NCBI GenBank assembly: GCA_014607495.2
Contig: CP053148.1
Location: 9,114,001 to 9,178,000 of the forward strand
Length of the DNA: 64,000 nucleotides
From: Carposina sasakii
Taxonomy: Eukaryota; Arthropoda; Insecta; Lepidoptera; Carposinidae
Direction of reading: 5' to 3'
In this document: positions 55,440-64,000 of the stretch, piece after piece
Layout of the letters: each line of letters opens with the position of its first letter
Numbering within the stretch: position 1 is the stretch's first letter
Notes under the pieces: generated by a model
Seen by the model: only the letters and a program-made list of their open reading frames with translations
What the model was told of the DNA's origin: nothing
The model's database searches: none
Position numbers and translations under genes: made by a program

Positions 55440-57042
55440 TAAAATAAGCCTCTTTTGTATAATTATAACTTTGACGGTAATCAAATAGTAAGGGCTGATT
55501 CTGTCCGCGACCTGGCAGTTATATTAGATTCAAAGATGTCAATGACTGCTCATATTGATAATATAATCAACAGGTCATACAGAAATCTGGGCTTTGTAAT
55601 CCGCACATGCAAGCCGTTCCACGATTCTCACAGTCTCAATATTGTATACTACGCCTATGTAAAAGGCATCCTAGAATACGCCAGTTCCGTCTGGTCACCA
55701 TTTTACGTCACACACATTAACAGACTAGAACGTATACAAAAAAAATATATAAAGCATCTCAACTATAAATTCAAATTGCCGTCTTTAGATTATACTGCAA
55801 ACTGTCGTAAATTTGGTTTACTAACTCTGAACGAACGTCGTACTCTGATGGACATGGGTCTGCTTTATGATGACATACTTAACGGACGTATAAACAGCCC
55901 AGAACTGCTTGCTAAAATTGAATTTAAAACACCCATTTACCGTACCCGAAACAAACACTTATTTAATATTCCTCTCCACGCAACACTTTATGGAAAAAAT
56001 GCCGTACTTACAAGAATCACGCGCACATATAATGATAAATTTATTCATATTGACCTTTTTGCACTAAGTAAGAAAGCATTCATGGACCAAGTGAAAAAAC
56101 ATATTATTACATCAGAATACGAATCTCGATAAAATAACCTTTCATAAATTTCATCATATTATATTTATTGTTTAGCGTAAAGCTCCTTTTTCTTGTTGTG
56201 TTGTCACATTTCTACCAAACACAGTCATTGGTCACGGTTACTTACCAACACGCATCATCTGCTCAGTTTTGTTTTGTATAAGTATCTAATAATTCGCAAT
56301 GTTGATGCGTTAGTCAAACTTATTTTCTGTTACCCTCAACGTTGAGGTGTAAAAAAAAAAAAGCTGACGTGATACTTTGTGTTTAGAAGTTTATTTAATT
56401 TTAGGGCAGGTGACCATTTATGGAATCCATAACGTAACGTGTTACTCATGTCTATCGTAATATTGTGTTCTATTCTAATGTACCTAGGTTTGTGTGCGTA
56501 ATTGAATTGTAACTACATAACTACCTCTAAAGATTGTATGTTATTTTAGCTTCTTCTTTTTCTTTATTTTTACTATCTATATTTATTATTGACATAAATA
56601 AGTTACACAATACAAATAGGTTACGTAATCTTAGAAGCATCTATGAATATTTTTGTGCATTGTTATTTTTACGGGATGTTATAAGTATTATAGTTAGTAA
56701 TGAACAATTAATTAATTAAAATGCACAGTGCCTTATTAAATTAAATAACGTCTTTAGTCATCTGCCCAGTCACCGAAAACAGCTGTACCAATGAAATTAC
56801 TAGCTACTCTTAATAAATTACCTAAATCTAACACATTTAGGTACCTGCCTGTACCTATACAATGATGGGACAGCTGTTATCTTAAGTAGATATTAATTTT
56901 TCTATGCATGTTTGTTTGCTTAATGTAACCTAGAAACTACGCGGATAGCTATAATTGGCCTTACAAATAGCACATACTATTGTAACAAAATGTAATATGG
57001 CTGTTGTTATCCCAAATAAAATAAAATAAAATAAAATAAAAA
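55440..57042 (+). mobile_element. 5'-truncated non-LTR retrotransposon
   Basis: The C-terminal part of a reverse-transcriptase ORF, a 3' UTR of about 900 bp and a simple (AAATA)n-type tail at 57013-57042. The structure is that of a LINE copy truncated during insertion. Confidence 0.8.
55455..56132 (+). pseudogene. non-LTR RT C-terminal part, open 225 codons
   Basis: Begins inside the polyprotein: VRDLAVILDSKMSMTAHIDN corresponds to the RDLGV-LDS-HI motif just after the RT palm, followed by NLGFVIRTC, VYYAYVKGILEYASSVWSPF and HINRLERIQKKY, all typical of the thumb and C-terminus of Jockey/CR1-group RTs. There is no endonuclease or catalytic palm. The frame is open to its natural stop, so the insertion is probably young. 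Confidence 0.78.
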
Positions 57043-57187
57043 ATATCTGTCAGTTTGTCCTGGCTAGTCTCTCTCGGTCTCTTTTTGATGGGACTTTCCT
57101 TGGGAAGTAGTAATAAGTAAATTAAGCTATATTTCGGTAGGTAGATGTGAGAGAATTATAAAAAAATCGACTAAAAAACCCAAAGTA
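57043..57187 (+). repeat. start of tandem-duplicated unit (copy 1, left part)
   Basis: tatatttcggtaggtag and ctaaaaaacccaaagta match 59775-59839. The unit continues after the transposon at 59607. Confidence 0.65.
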
Positions 57188-57619
57188 GGGGAGAGTGGGT
57201 AACAGTGGATCACGGGGTACAGTAGATAATCCACAAATAACTTAGGATGGATGTAATAACTATTATGCTTACTTCTTCTTGGTGCTACTCCATACCCACT
57301 TCTAACATACTAGTCGCTTACAGTGTCAAAGCAGGAAATCCCGCTGTCACTCCTCTCATTAAAGAATAAAGAAAGTATTTTTTCACGTTGTTTTATCGTT
57401 TAATTTCTTAGTAAATAAGAAATCAAAATTTTTATTTTTTTTCATAACGCTTGTAATATTCTAAATTCTATGTAAACTGCGTCCATTTGTCTTTGAGATG
57501 GATAGTTTATGTCAAATTTTACATTATTATTTCATAAACGCGACTGGGTCATAGTGAATCATTTCGTATTGGGTCACATGGACTACTGATCCTGTATGAC
57601 CCGTGGTACGAAAATTAAT

Positions 57620-58075
57620 TCATACTAATATTATAAATGCTAAAGTAACTCTGTCTGTCTGTGTGTTACGCAATCACGCCTAAACTACTGAACCGATTTA
57701 AATGAAATTTGGTACAGAGATAGTCTAGAGCCTGAGAAAGGACATAGGCTACTTTTTAATGCAAAAAAGGGATGTAAGTTATTGAAATAGGGGATGAAAG
57801 TTTGTATAGAAATTATGTCATTTTTTAAGCTAGAAGCTTAAAACTTATTTTTAGGCTATTGATTAGATATAAATAAATACGACATTCAAAGTTTGTAAAA
57901 AAATACCCTAAAGGGAGTAAAAATAGGGGGTGAATGTACTTAAATAAGCTATTTGCAGTAAAATATTGTTAATAACTTATTTTAATGTACACGTGTTTTA
58001 CTGGTATAGCCTAAAAAATTAAAAATGCTGCCGAAAGTCACTATATCACGCGGACGAAGTCGCGGGTACAGCTAG
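57620..58075 (+). mobile_element. non-autonomous Helitron, complete copy
   Basis: 5' TCATACTAATATTATAAATG, body gaaccgatttaaatgaaatt, 3' hairpin cgcggacgaagtcgcgg then CTAG. 456 bp with intact ends, flanked by T on both sides (ATTAAT left, TTTAT right). Confidence 0.8.
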
Positions 58076-58099
58076 TTTATAATATATTTTTTTATAAAA

Positions 58100-59590
58100 A
58101 TGCACCGTAATAATCTACGTTATGCTGATGACACCATATTGATCGCATCGTCAACCATGGATCTACAGATTGTCAAGTTAATGAGTGCAGTAGTAGGGCT
58201 GGGCTTAATATCAACATCTCTAGTCTCACTCGGGTGAAAAAAAAATCTTAATATTATTTCTAACATCTCTAAGACAAAGTACACCGTAGTGGCCAGAGAT
58301 AGGGACATTGACCCCAAAATCTATGTGCATGGTAAAGAGCTAGAGCGGGTGCGACAATATAAATAAAGCAAACGGACAGTTGCAGACCTTATTTTAAAAG
58401 TTTAAACATATTGCCACTCACATGCATGTACATCTTGGAGATTGCAATGCATGTTAAAAAAAATTAGACTAATTTTGTAAGTTAAAAGGAGAACGAAACA
58501 AACATAAGATATGCATGCCGCATTGTAAATCTGCAATGTTTAATAATAGCGTATTTGGTATGTTTCCTAGGATTTACAATAAACTGCCTGCAAAACTATG
58601 TAAGATTGATAATATCTTTATTTAAGAGTCAGCTACAGAGTTATTACTTAACGATGTATGTGTGTTCTCAGATCAAGAGACTCTGTTAATGAATTTCTTT
58701 CTTGGAAATTTGATAGAAAATTTATATGAAATTGTGGACATGCCTATTATGTATTGAATTAGTATATTTCTATTATTGATTGGTAAATTTACATTTTGAT
58801 ATTGACATTGAAATAGTAGTTATTGACATAGTGTATTTCTGTTGTTATTTATTGACATTTTTTATTGGAATTTATTACAACTAACTAATACCTGCTTGAT
58901 GTTGAATTGCATGGAATAAAAATTTGCATGTCAGATATGACGAAATATGTAGAACGCTTGCTGTAAATACAAATAATAACATGTATATATACACATATTT
59001 GAGCAAATAAACATATTGATTGATTAAATATCTTGGTGCTTGGGTTAATGAATAAAACCCGGATAGAAATAGCCCGAGTATCCTTTGTCAAAATACAAAG
59101 GATACTATGTTGTCGTAGATTGAACTTAAGACTCAGAGCGCGCTTGCTCCAGCGTTAATGTTTGGCCCGTTGTGTTCTACGGTTGTGAAGCGTGGACAAT
59201 CAAAGAAGACACAACTGACGTCCAACTGACGTCTAGAGGCGTTTGAAATGTGGTGCTATCGCCGTATGCTTCTAATCAGATGGGTGCAGAAAGTTTTCAA
59301 TTTCCTTCGGCGCGTCCACAAATCCCGTGAGTTGATGCAAACCGTGAAAAAGAAAAAAGTTGGTTATCTAGGTCATATTTTACGGCATTCAACTGATCAT
59401 GATCGGCCAATGATGAGCAAAATACAGGGGAAAAGACGCGTCGGAAGACGAAAGAAATCTTGGTTGCGAAACATTCGTGAGTGGACGAGAATAGCTAACG
59501 GGAAGTAGCTGTTCCGAATGGCCAGGGACAAGTCTGCATTTAGTAAGCTGACGGCAGATCTCCAGTAATGGAGTGCCACTACAAGAAGAA
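58100..59590 (+). pseudogene. RTE-like LINE ORF, interrupted
   Basis: NNLRYADDTILIASSTMDLQ holds the catalytic YADD box; YTVVARDRDIDPKIYVHGKE and RVRQYK follow. After an insertion the frame resumes with YLGAWVNE and, after stops, RLEAFEMWCYRRMLLIRW, KKKVGYLGHILRHS and GRRKKSWLRNIREWTRI. These C-terminal motifs fit RTE-like endonuclease/RT proteins. Confidence 0.78.
58365..59026 (+). mobile_element. LINE 3' fragment inserted in the LINE ORF
   Basis: It splits the codons between RQYK and YLG. It contains a degraded C-terminal block (MFPRIYNKLPAKLCK-like at 58560-58610) and ends in a ttgattgatt tail. Short ataaat-type bases flank it. Confidence 0.6.
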
Positions 59591-59606
59591 GTTACTCACT
59601 CTCCCC

Positions 59607-59960
59607 TAAATCTTGATTGATAAATAAACAATCTACCTAGTCAATTTATTTATTATTGTACCCTTCCTACCTTACCAAATATTTAGTTAGAGTACAAATT
59701 AAATACTATTTATTTGAAGAAGCACATTACATTCTTTCCTTACTTGGGAAATAAATAATAATAATTAAATTAAACTACATATATTTCGGTAGGTAGGAAC
59801 GGGGGATTAAAAAACAAACCAGCTAAAAAAACCAAAGTAAATCTTGATTGATAAATAAACAATTTACCTAGTTAATTTATTTATTATTGTACCTTTCCAA
59901 ATTTTTAGAGTATAAATTAAATACTATTTATTTGAAAAAGTACATTACAATCAAAATATA
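59607..59960 (+). repeat. tandem-duplicated units (copy 1 right part and copy 2)
   Basis: 59607-59738 and 59838-59957 share aaatcttgattgataaataa, tttatttattattgtacc and attaaatactatttatttga. The sequence between them matches 57110-57187. Confidence 0.75.
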
Positions 59961-60677
59961 AATGTTCCTATAAGAATCTGCCTCTTTTAAAATTTTAACT
60001 ATCTTTACATTGATAAAAAGTGTAAGGATAAAATCATATTGTACATTGAAATATGAATTAATTCCATTTGCTAGTGTGCACCAACTTGGTGAGTATACAC
60101 TTGTGCAGGTTCGTCACTTTATAAAAATATTGTTATGAAATTCAAAAAGTGGTGATGATGGGAGCTTAGACTTGTACATACACATAATTCTATAACGCAC
60201 AACATAAATAATTTGTAATATTTCATATTAATTTGAGCTTATTGTTAATAAAATATGTAGATAGGTAGGCAGGTAGGTACTTAAGGTTATATAATAAACG
60301 GATTACTAAAAATACAATTTTGTCCCACAATCATTACGCTACACAAAATCAATAACAAGAAAAAAGGTCAATCACCATCCTATCCCACTCTTTATAACCA
60401 AGCAGTGTTTCCAATATAAAGAATATACCCTCTCTTACACAAAAAATAATGATTATTCAATAAAGTAGAATTAAAAATGTGACGAACCTTGTTATTCTGC
60501 TACTGTACCTAAAATGAAATAGAAAATAATATTTAGTTTAATAAATACTTCTCGGTTTGTCTAACTAAACTATAATCTTATCTATAGAAATAACTTTAAA
60601 AGGGGAGAGGCTAGATGTTACATCCTGCCTGCAGCCATCATAATTATAAAATATATGACACATCAAACAATGTAGAC
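59961..60677. other. intergenic, no feature recognised
   Basis: AT-rich; no ORF supported. Confidence 0.4.
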
Positions 60678-60868
60678 CAGTGGTTCCCAAAGTGGTCCAG
60701 GTGGACCCCCAGGGGTTCACAGGAGACTCGATTGGGGTCTATGTTGATGTGAAAAAATGGGTTTGTTCACAATTAATACATAGATATGTGGTGTAGGCCT
60801 GTAGAGGGTCCACCAGAACCAGTTAACTTTTAAAAGGGGTCTATGAGAAAAAAGTTTGAAAACCCCTG
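60678..60868. mobile_element. hAT-type MITE with perfect 8-bp TSD
   Basis: Begins cagtggttcccaaag and ends aaaacccctg, flanked on both sides by atgtagac. 191 bp, the inverse of the copy at 23259-23445. Confidence 0.85.
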
Positions 60869-61560
60869 ATGTAGACATTGTAAAAATAATAGTTTACCAA
60901 TTATTTAATAATGTTCAATAATATAAATTTATGTCATTTTGGACTTAACTTTAGTTCTTGCTAATATATTATTTTAAATTGTTTTTAATACACACATTCA
61001 GTATAACAACAGCATGTTTGTCAAAAATAGCAAAACACAATTGTGTGGTTGTTTACCAAAGGTATGAATGTTAGTTGCTGGATGATTTTCTTAGCATGCC
61101 AACATCAGTTCAATAACTAGTGTTAATGCACGTCACCTAGTGCCAGAAACACAAATAAGTTTCAGTGGCACCTAGAAAACCAAGGACACATGAATACATA
61201 GATGGTGGCAAAAGTGTGTAAGCTAAACATTGTGTAATTATGACAATGTTCCACAGATTTTGCTGTGAAATGTTATTTGTCAAATACTATGGTTGATTTC
61301 CGGCAGTCACACTTAAACCTAAACGTAAAATTAGGGCTACCTGTCCTTTTCTCTCTCAGCCATTAATGTTAAGAACGGAGAGAGATAGACCTGACTAAGA
61401 TTAGGTTGACATTTAAGTGTGATGGTCAGAATCGACCCTAGTGTTTAACCATTTAACCCTTGTCATCCAGGCCAGTACATGAACTGTGCAAGCATTGATA
61501 CTCACCAAATCACTATACTGGATTCCTGGATTCATTACAACAATGTAAATGTTTTCCTTT
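60869..61560. other. intergenic with one foldback repeat
   Basis: 61290-61432 folds (cagtcacacttaaacctaa... against ...taggttgacatttaagtgtg). Otherwise unassigned. Confidence 0.5.
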
Positions 61561-61567
61561 ATTTTTT

Positions 61568-61573
61568 TTTATT
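61568..61573 (-). promoter_or_regulatory. poly(A) signal of Tudor gene
   Basis: AATAAA on the minus strand, 106 nt past the stop of the Tudor ORF. Confidence 0.5.
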
Positions 61574-61678
61574 TATCTATAATGATCCTTGCAAATGTAA
61601 AAAAGTGATTATTTTTCACATTGAATAAGTATACAAAAAATAAAACTTTTTCCTAAAGTTTGTTTAATTTCATAACAC

Positions 61679-62323
61679 CTATGTCAAAATGTTATCTCTG
61701 CTCAATGATGAAGAAGGAAGAGCAAGTGCAGACTTTCCCATATCACAGAGGAATAATGACATGTCGTGTGTCTCTGATGTCGCTAAATCTACTTCTAACA
61801 GATCACCTTCCATTTTTATAATTTTAATTTTTCCATAAACACCTGCAAAATCTTTCATTAATTCTATTGTGTCTTCTGTCCACAATCCTGAAGTATTTGC
61901 TGGTATGCAACATGAAAGTCGGCAGTGCATTATTAGTAAAGGAACATCAATATTCAAATTAGGTTTCCTGATGTGATTTACCTCCACAGCCTCCATAAAA
62001 CCATAATCCAAGGCAAATAAATGGTACATTACTTTTTCAGGTGTCTCAAATGGCAACACCCGTCCGCGGATAAATTTATTCAATATTATTGATTCAAATA
62101 AAAGGACATCTCCAACCTTTATTTCTTCTGGAGGAGCAAACGAACTAGACACTGTTTCAAGGTCTTTGATGTATTTAAGGCAGGCCCTTGGTCTCACATA
62201 AAAACTGTCTGGGTTATGAATATAAGTCACATTTACTTGTATCACTGACCCAACAGCTATTTGCAGGTTCAACAGTATGTCATTCAATTCTTGAGTAATG
62301 ATTGCTGTCTTTTCTGAAGCCAT
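61679..62323 (-). CDS. short Tudor-domain protein
   Basis: Single open frame of 214 residues from ATG at 62323 (MASEKTAIITQELNDILLNL). Residues about 27-42 (VIQVNVTYIHNPDSFYVRP) and 85-130 (NKFIRGRVLPFE, YHLFALDYGFMEAVEVNHIR) form a Tudor fold of the extended type; VPLLIMHCRLSCCIP after it matches the flank seen in piRNA-pathway Tudor proteins. Such proteins dock methylated arginines of PIWI proteins in germ granules. The usual DYGN is DYGF here, removing the Asn that contacts dimethyl-arginine, so binding may be lost or altered. No partner domain is present. It could be a complete small gene, a retrocopy, or one exon of a longer gene; the close AATAAA favours a real 3' end. The family call is firm, the specific orthologue unknown. 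Confidence 0.82.
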   Translation of the reverse strand: MASEKTAIITQELNDILLNLQIAVGSVIQVNVTYIHNPDSFYVRPRACLKYIKDLETVSSSFAPPEEIKVGDVLLFESIILNKFIRGRVLPFETPEKVMYHLFALDYGFMEAVEVNHIRKPNLNIDVPLLIMHCRLSCCIPANTSGLWTEDTIELMKDFAGVYGKIKIIKMEGDLLEVDLATSETHDMSLFLCDMGKSALALPSSSLSRDNILT

Positions 62324-62552
62324 GTTAAGCTTTTGCTGTTTCTAGGTGTTGATTGCAGATTATGTATTGTTGTTTATCATTAAATCACATAAAATCCTTA
62401 GATAAAATCTTAAGTTGACTAACTGTTCGTTGAGCGTCGATGAAGTTCGGAACACAGAACACGTTTGTTACACAAAACCAAAGCACAAAACTTGTGTAAC
62501 AAACTTGTGTTACATACCACCTGTTATTGGTTACCACGGTTACCACATACCA

Positions 62553-62965
62553 CTCTTTTTTTTTGTTTAGTTTATCCCGAAGGAAAGGCAAGGGGAACTA
62601 AGCCCATACAGCCATTGTCTTTAGTAAATGATTTCTGAATTTATGATGGATGATAATGATGATGATGAATGGAAACGTCGGGAAAATCCTCAAGAAAGGA
62701 TGTAAAATTAGTCAAAATGTCAAAAATTGAATTGCAGAAACAACTTACATGGCCCATGAAGAGATCGTATTCCGGCTAAAGTTTTACTCAGCTTACCTGC
62801 GTATAAAACCATGCACACGCACTAGATTCACATAAAAAGTAATCAAAATATAACTTATCTACCAGAAAACATCACTTTACGGACACATGCAAGCCATTTA
62901 CAAATAAATATTGATTTTCATAAGAAATTTACACCCGCTCCCTTCCAGATTTTCCCGCCGAATCG
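62553..62965 (+). mobile_element. Helitron body fragment (both ends missing)
   Basis: Matches the body of the 11-14 kb Helitron: tttatcccgaaggaaagg, tgatttctgaatttatgatg and ggaaacgtcgggaaaat. It shows the sequence across the site occupied by the nested Helitron at 11868-12676. Confidence 0.7.
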
Positions 62966-63024
62966 TACGTACTATTACTCTACCTACGGCCAATTTTAAT
63001 CACAGAACACTATATACTCTAGCT

Positions 63025-63419
63025 CAGAGGTGGGCAAACTTTTTTCATCGCAGGCCGGTAAATTAAAAAAAATTTTGTCGCGGGCCAGAAAATTAAAAAA
63101 ATATTGCCGCGGGCCGGTTAATTAAAAACATTTGGGGCAAGGCTACTAAGCGTAAAGTTTAAAAACATTGTTTTTTAGAAACTTAAATGATTTTTTTAAA
63201 ATACTTTTTCACATAAAAAAAATTGTCACCAAAAAAAATATTGTGATAAAAAATACGAGATTTAAATGTTTTAAGTGTAGATAAAATATTTTAAGGTCTA
63301 AAAATATAATACAATTTGAATTTTAGATATTAAAATTTTTCTGAAAAACGTTCGGCGGGCCGGATTAAAACCTCATACGGGCCGGATCCGGCCCACGGGC
63401 CGTAGTTTGCCCATCCCTG
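63025..63419. mobile_element. hAT-type MITE with perfect 8-bp TSD
   Basis: Begins cagaggtgggcaaac and ends gtttgcccatccctg, flanked on both sides by ctctagct. 395 bp with GC-rich gggccgg motifs near both ends and an A-rich core; no ORF. Confidence 0.87.
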
Positions 63420-63477
63420 CTCTAGCTATTTCAATTACTCACTATAGTATGAGATCCAACCCAGGGATTTGGTATCT

Positions 63478-63595
63478 CCTCTTATGACATTTCTATGATC
63501 CCACCGCAGTTTTACTACGCTCATCTGTTTATAGAATTAAACCTTATTATTACAAACATTTACGATTAGGAGAATATACATATATCCGTGGCCAC
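63478..63595 (-). repeat. dispersed repeat, third copy
   Basis: Matches 6246-6330 (ctgtttatagaat, aaaccttattattacaaac). Confidence 0.6.
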
Positions 63596-63599
63596 TGGA

Positions 63600-64000
63600 T
63601 CATTTCATGTTGCCTAAATCATTTCAAATAACTGTCTATTGGCCATGGGTTTGGGCAGATCGATGATAAAAATCGTTTCTCGAAGGGCAACTAAACGCCC
63701 GATTTTTAATTGAATTTAATCGTAAAATATATATCACCGGTAGAGGCGCTGCGCGCGTTTTATTTATGTGTGAAGATGGCGGATTTTTCTTTTTAGATAA
63801 AACAAATTAAAGAGAGTAGGGTGACGCAGAAGAAGTCACATGTTTTATATTGTATAATGTATATTAGACAATGGTGGTTTATAAAATATTGTAAACAAAA
63901 ACCTGATCAATTTTATAGAACTGACGCACGAGCCGAGCGAGCGGAGCGAGCGTGCCCAGGCAGCGTGGCGATGTGCCAGAGATTGTAAAGTCTTTTATGT
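63600..64000. other. right edge, unassigned
   Basis: A GC-rich patch near 63935-63975 with gagcgagcggagcgagcg could be a repeat or the edge of another gene. Nothing can be called. Confidence 0.3.

Larger units (their letters stand above)
57188..59606. mobile_element. TA-flanked TIR transposon hosting other elements
   Basis: ggggagagtgggtaac at one end and gttactcactctcccc at the other, flanked by TA on both sides. The empty site aaagTAaatcttg is preserved in the tandem copy at 59834-59845. The TA duplication fits Tc1/mariner-like insertion, but no DDE transposase is seen. Inside sit a complete Helitron and a broken LINE. Confidence 0.75.

Overview
The window looks like insect, most probably lepidopteran, nuclear DNA: AT-rich introns and spacers, GT-AG splicing, and a dense load of lepidopteran-style Helitrons (5' TC...ACTAATATTATAAA, 3' hairpin then CTAG), RTE-like and Jockey-like non-LTR remnants, tRNA-derived SINEs and many foldback MITEs. 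I see three host genes. All calls rest on reading the sequence; no database search was possible.

(1) 927-27043, plus strand: the 3' part of polyhomeotic (ph), a subunit of Polycomb repressive complex 1. Nineteen exons join in one open frame of 851 residues with every splice phase compatible. They run from a Gln/Gly/Ala/Pro-rich body through the HD1 block to a C-terminal SAM domain; the 5' exons lie outside the window. The FCS zinc finger normally found between HD1 and SAM is not visible in any exon or intron here. The introns are full of transposon insertions, including a Helitron inside a Helitron (11.2-14.0 kb) and an RTE-like element inside a foldback element (6.8-8.8 kb).

(2) 43152-47166, minus strand: a secreted fibrinogen-related protein with signal peptide, furin-like site, predicted coiled-coil region and fibrinogen C-terminal domain, on eight exons. 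Two possible 3' ends each have their own AATAAA.

(3) 61679-62323, minus strand: a short intronless Tudor-domain protein of 214 residues.

Between genes: 27.0-43.1 kb is gene-free and holds a deleted Jockey-like element (28.3-29.5 kb), a decayed DIRS-like tyrosine-recombinase retroelement with inverted terminal repeats (31.0-32.9 kb) and several MITEs, one of them a 1.1-kb element with another MITE inside (40.7-41.8 kb). 47.2-61.7 kb holds a minus-strand Helitron, TIR elements, an open 225-codon reverse-transcriptase C-terminus (55.4-57.0 kb), and a TA-flanked 2.4-kb TIR element whose empty site survives in an adjacent tandem duplicate. The last 1.6 kb has a hAT-type MITE with a perfect 8-bp target duplication. 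The three host genes share no evident pathway; the most informative content is the ph domain anomaly, the DIRS-like element, and several insertions that can be dated relative to one another.
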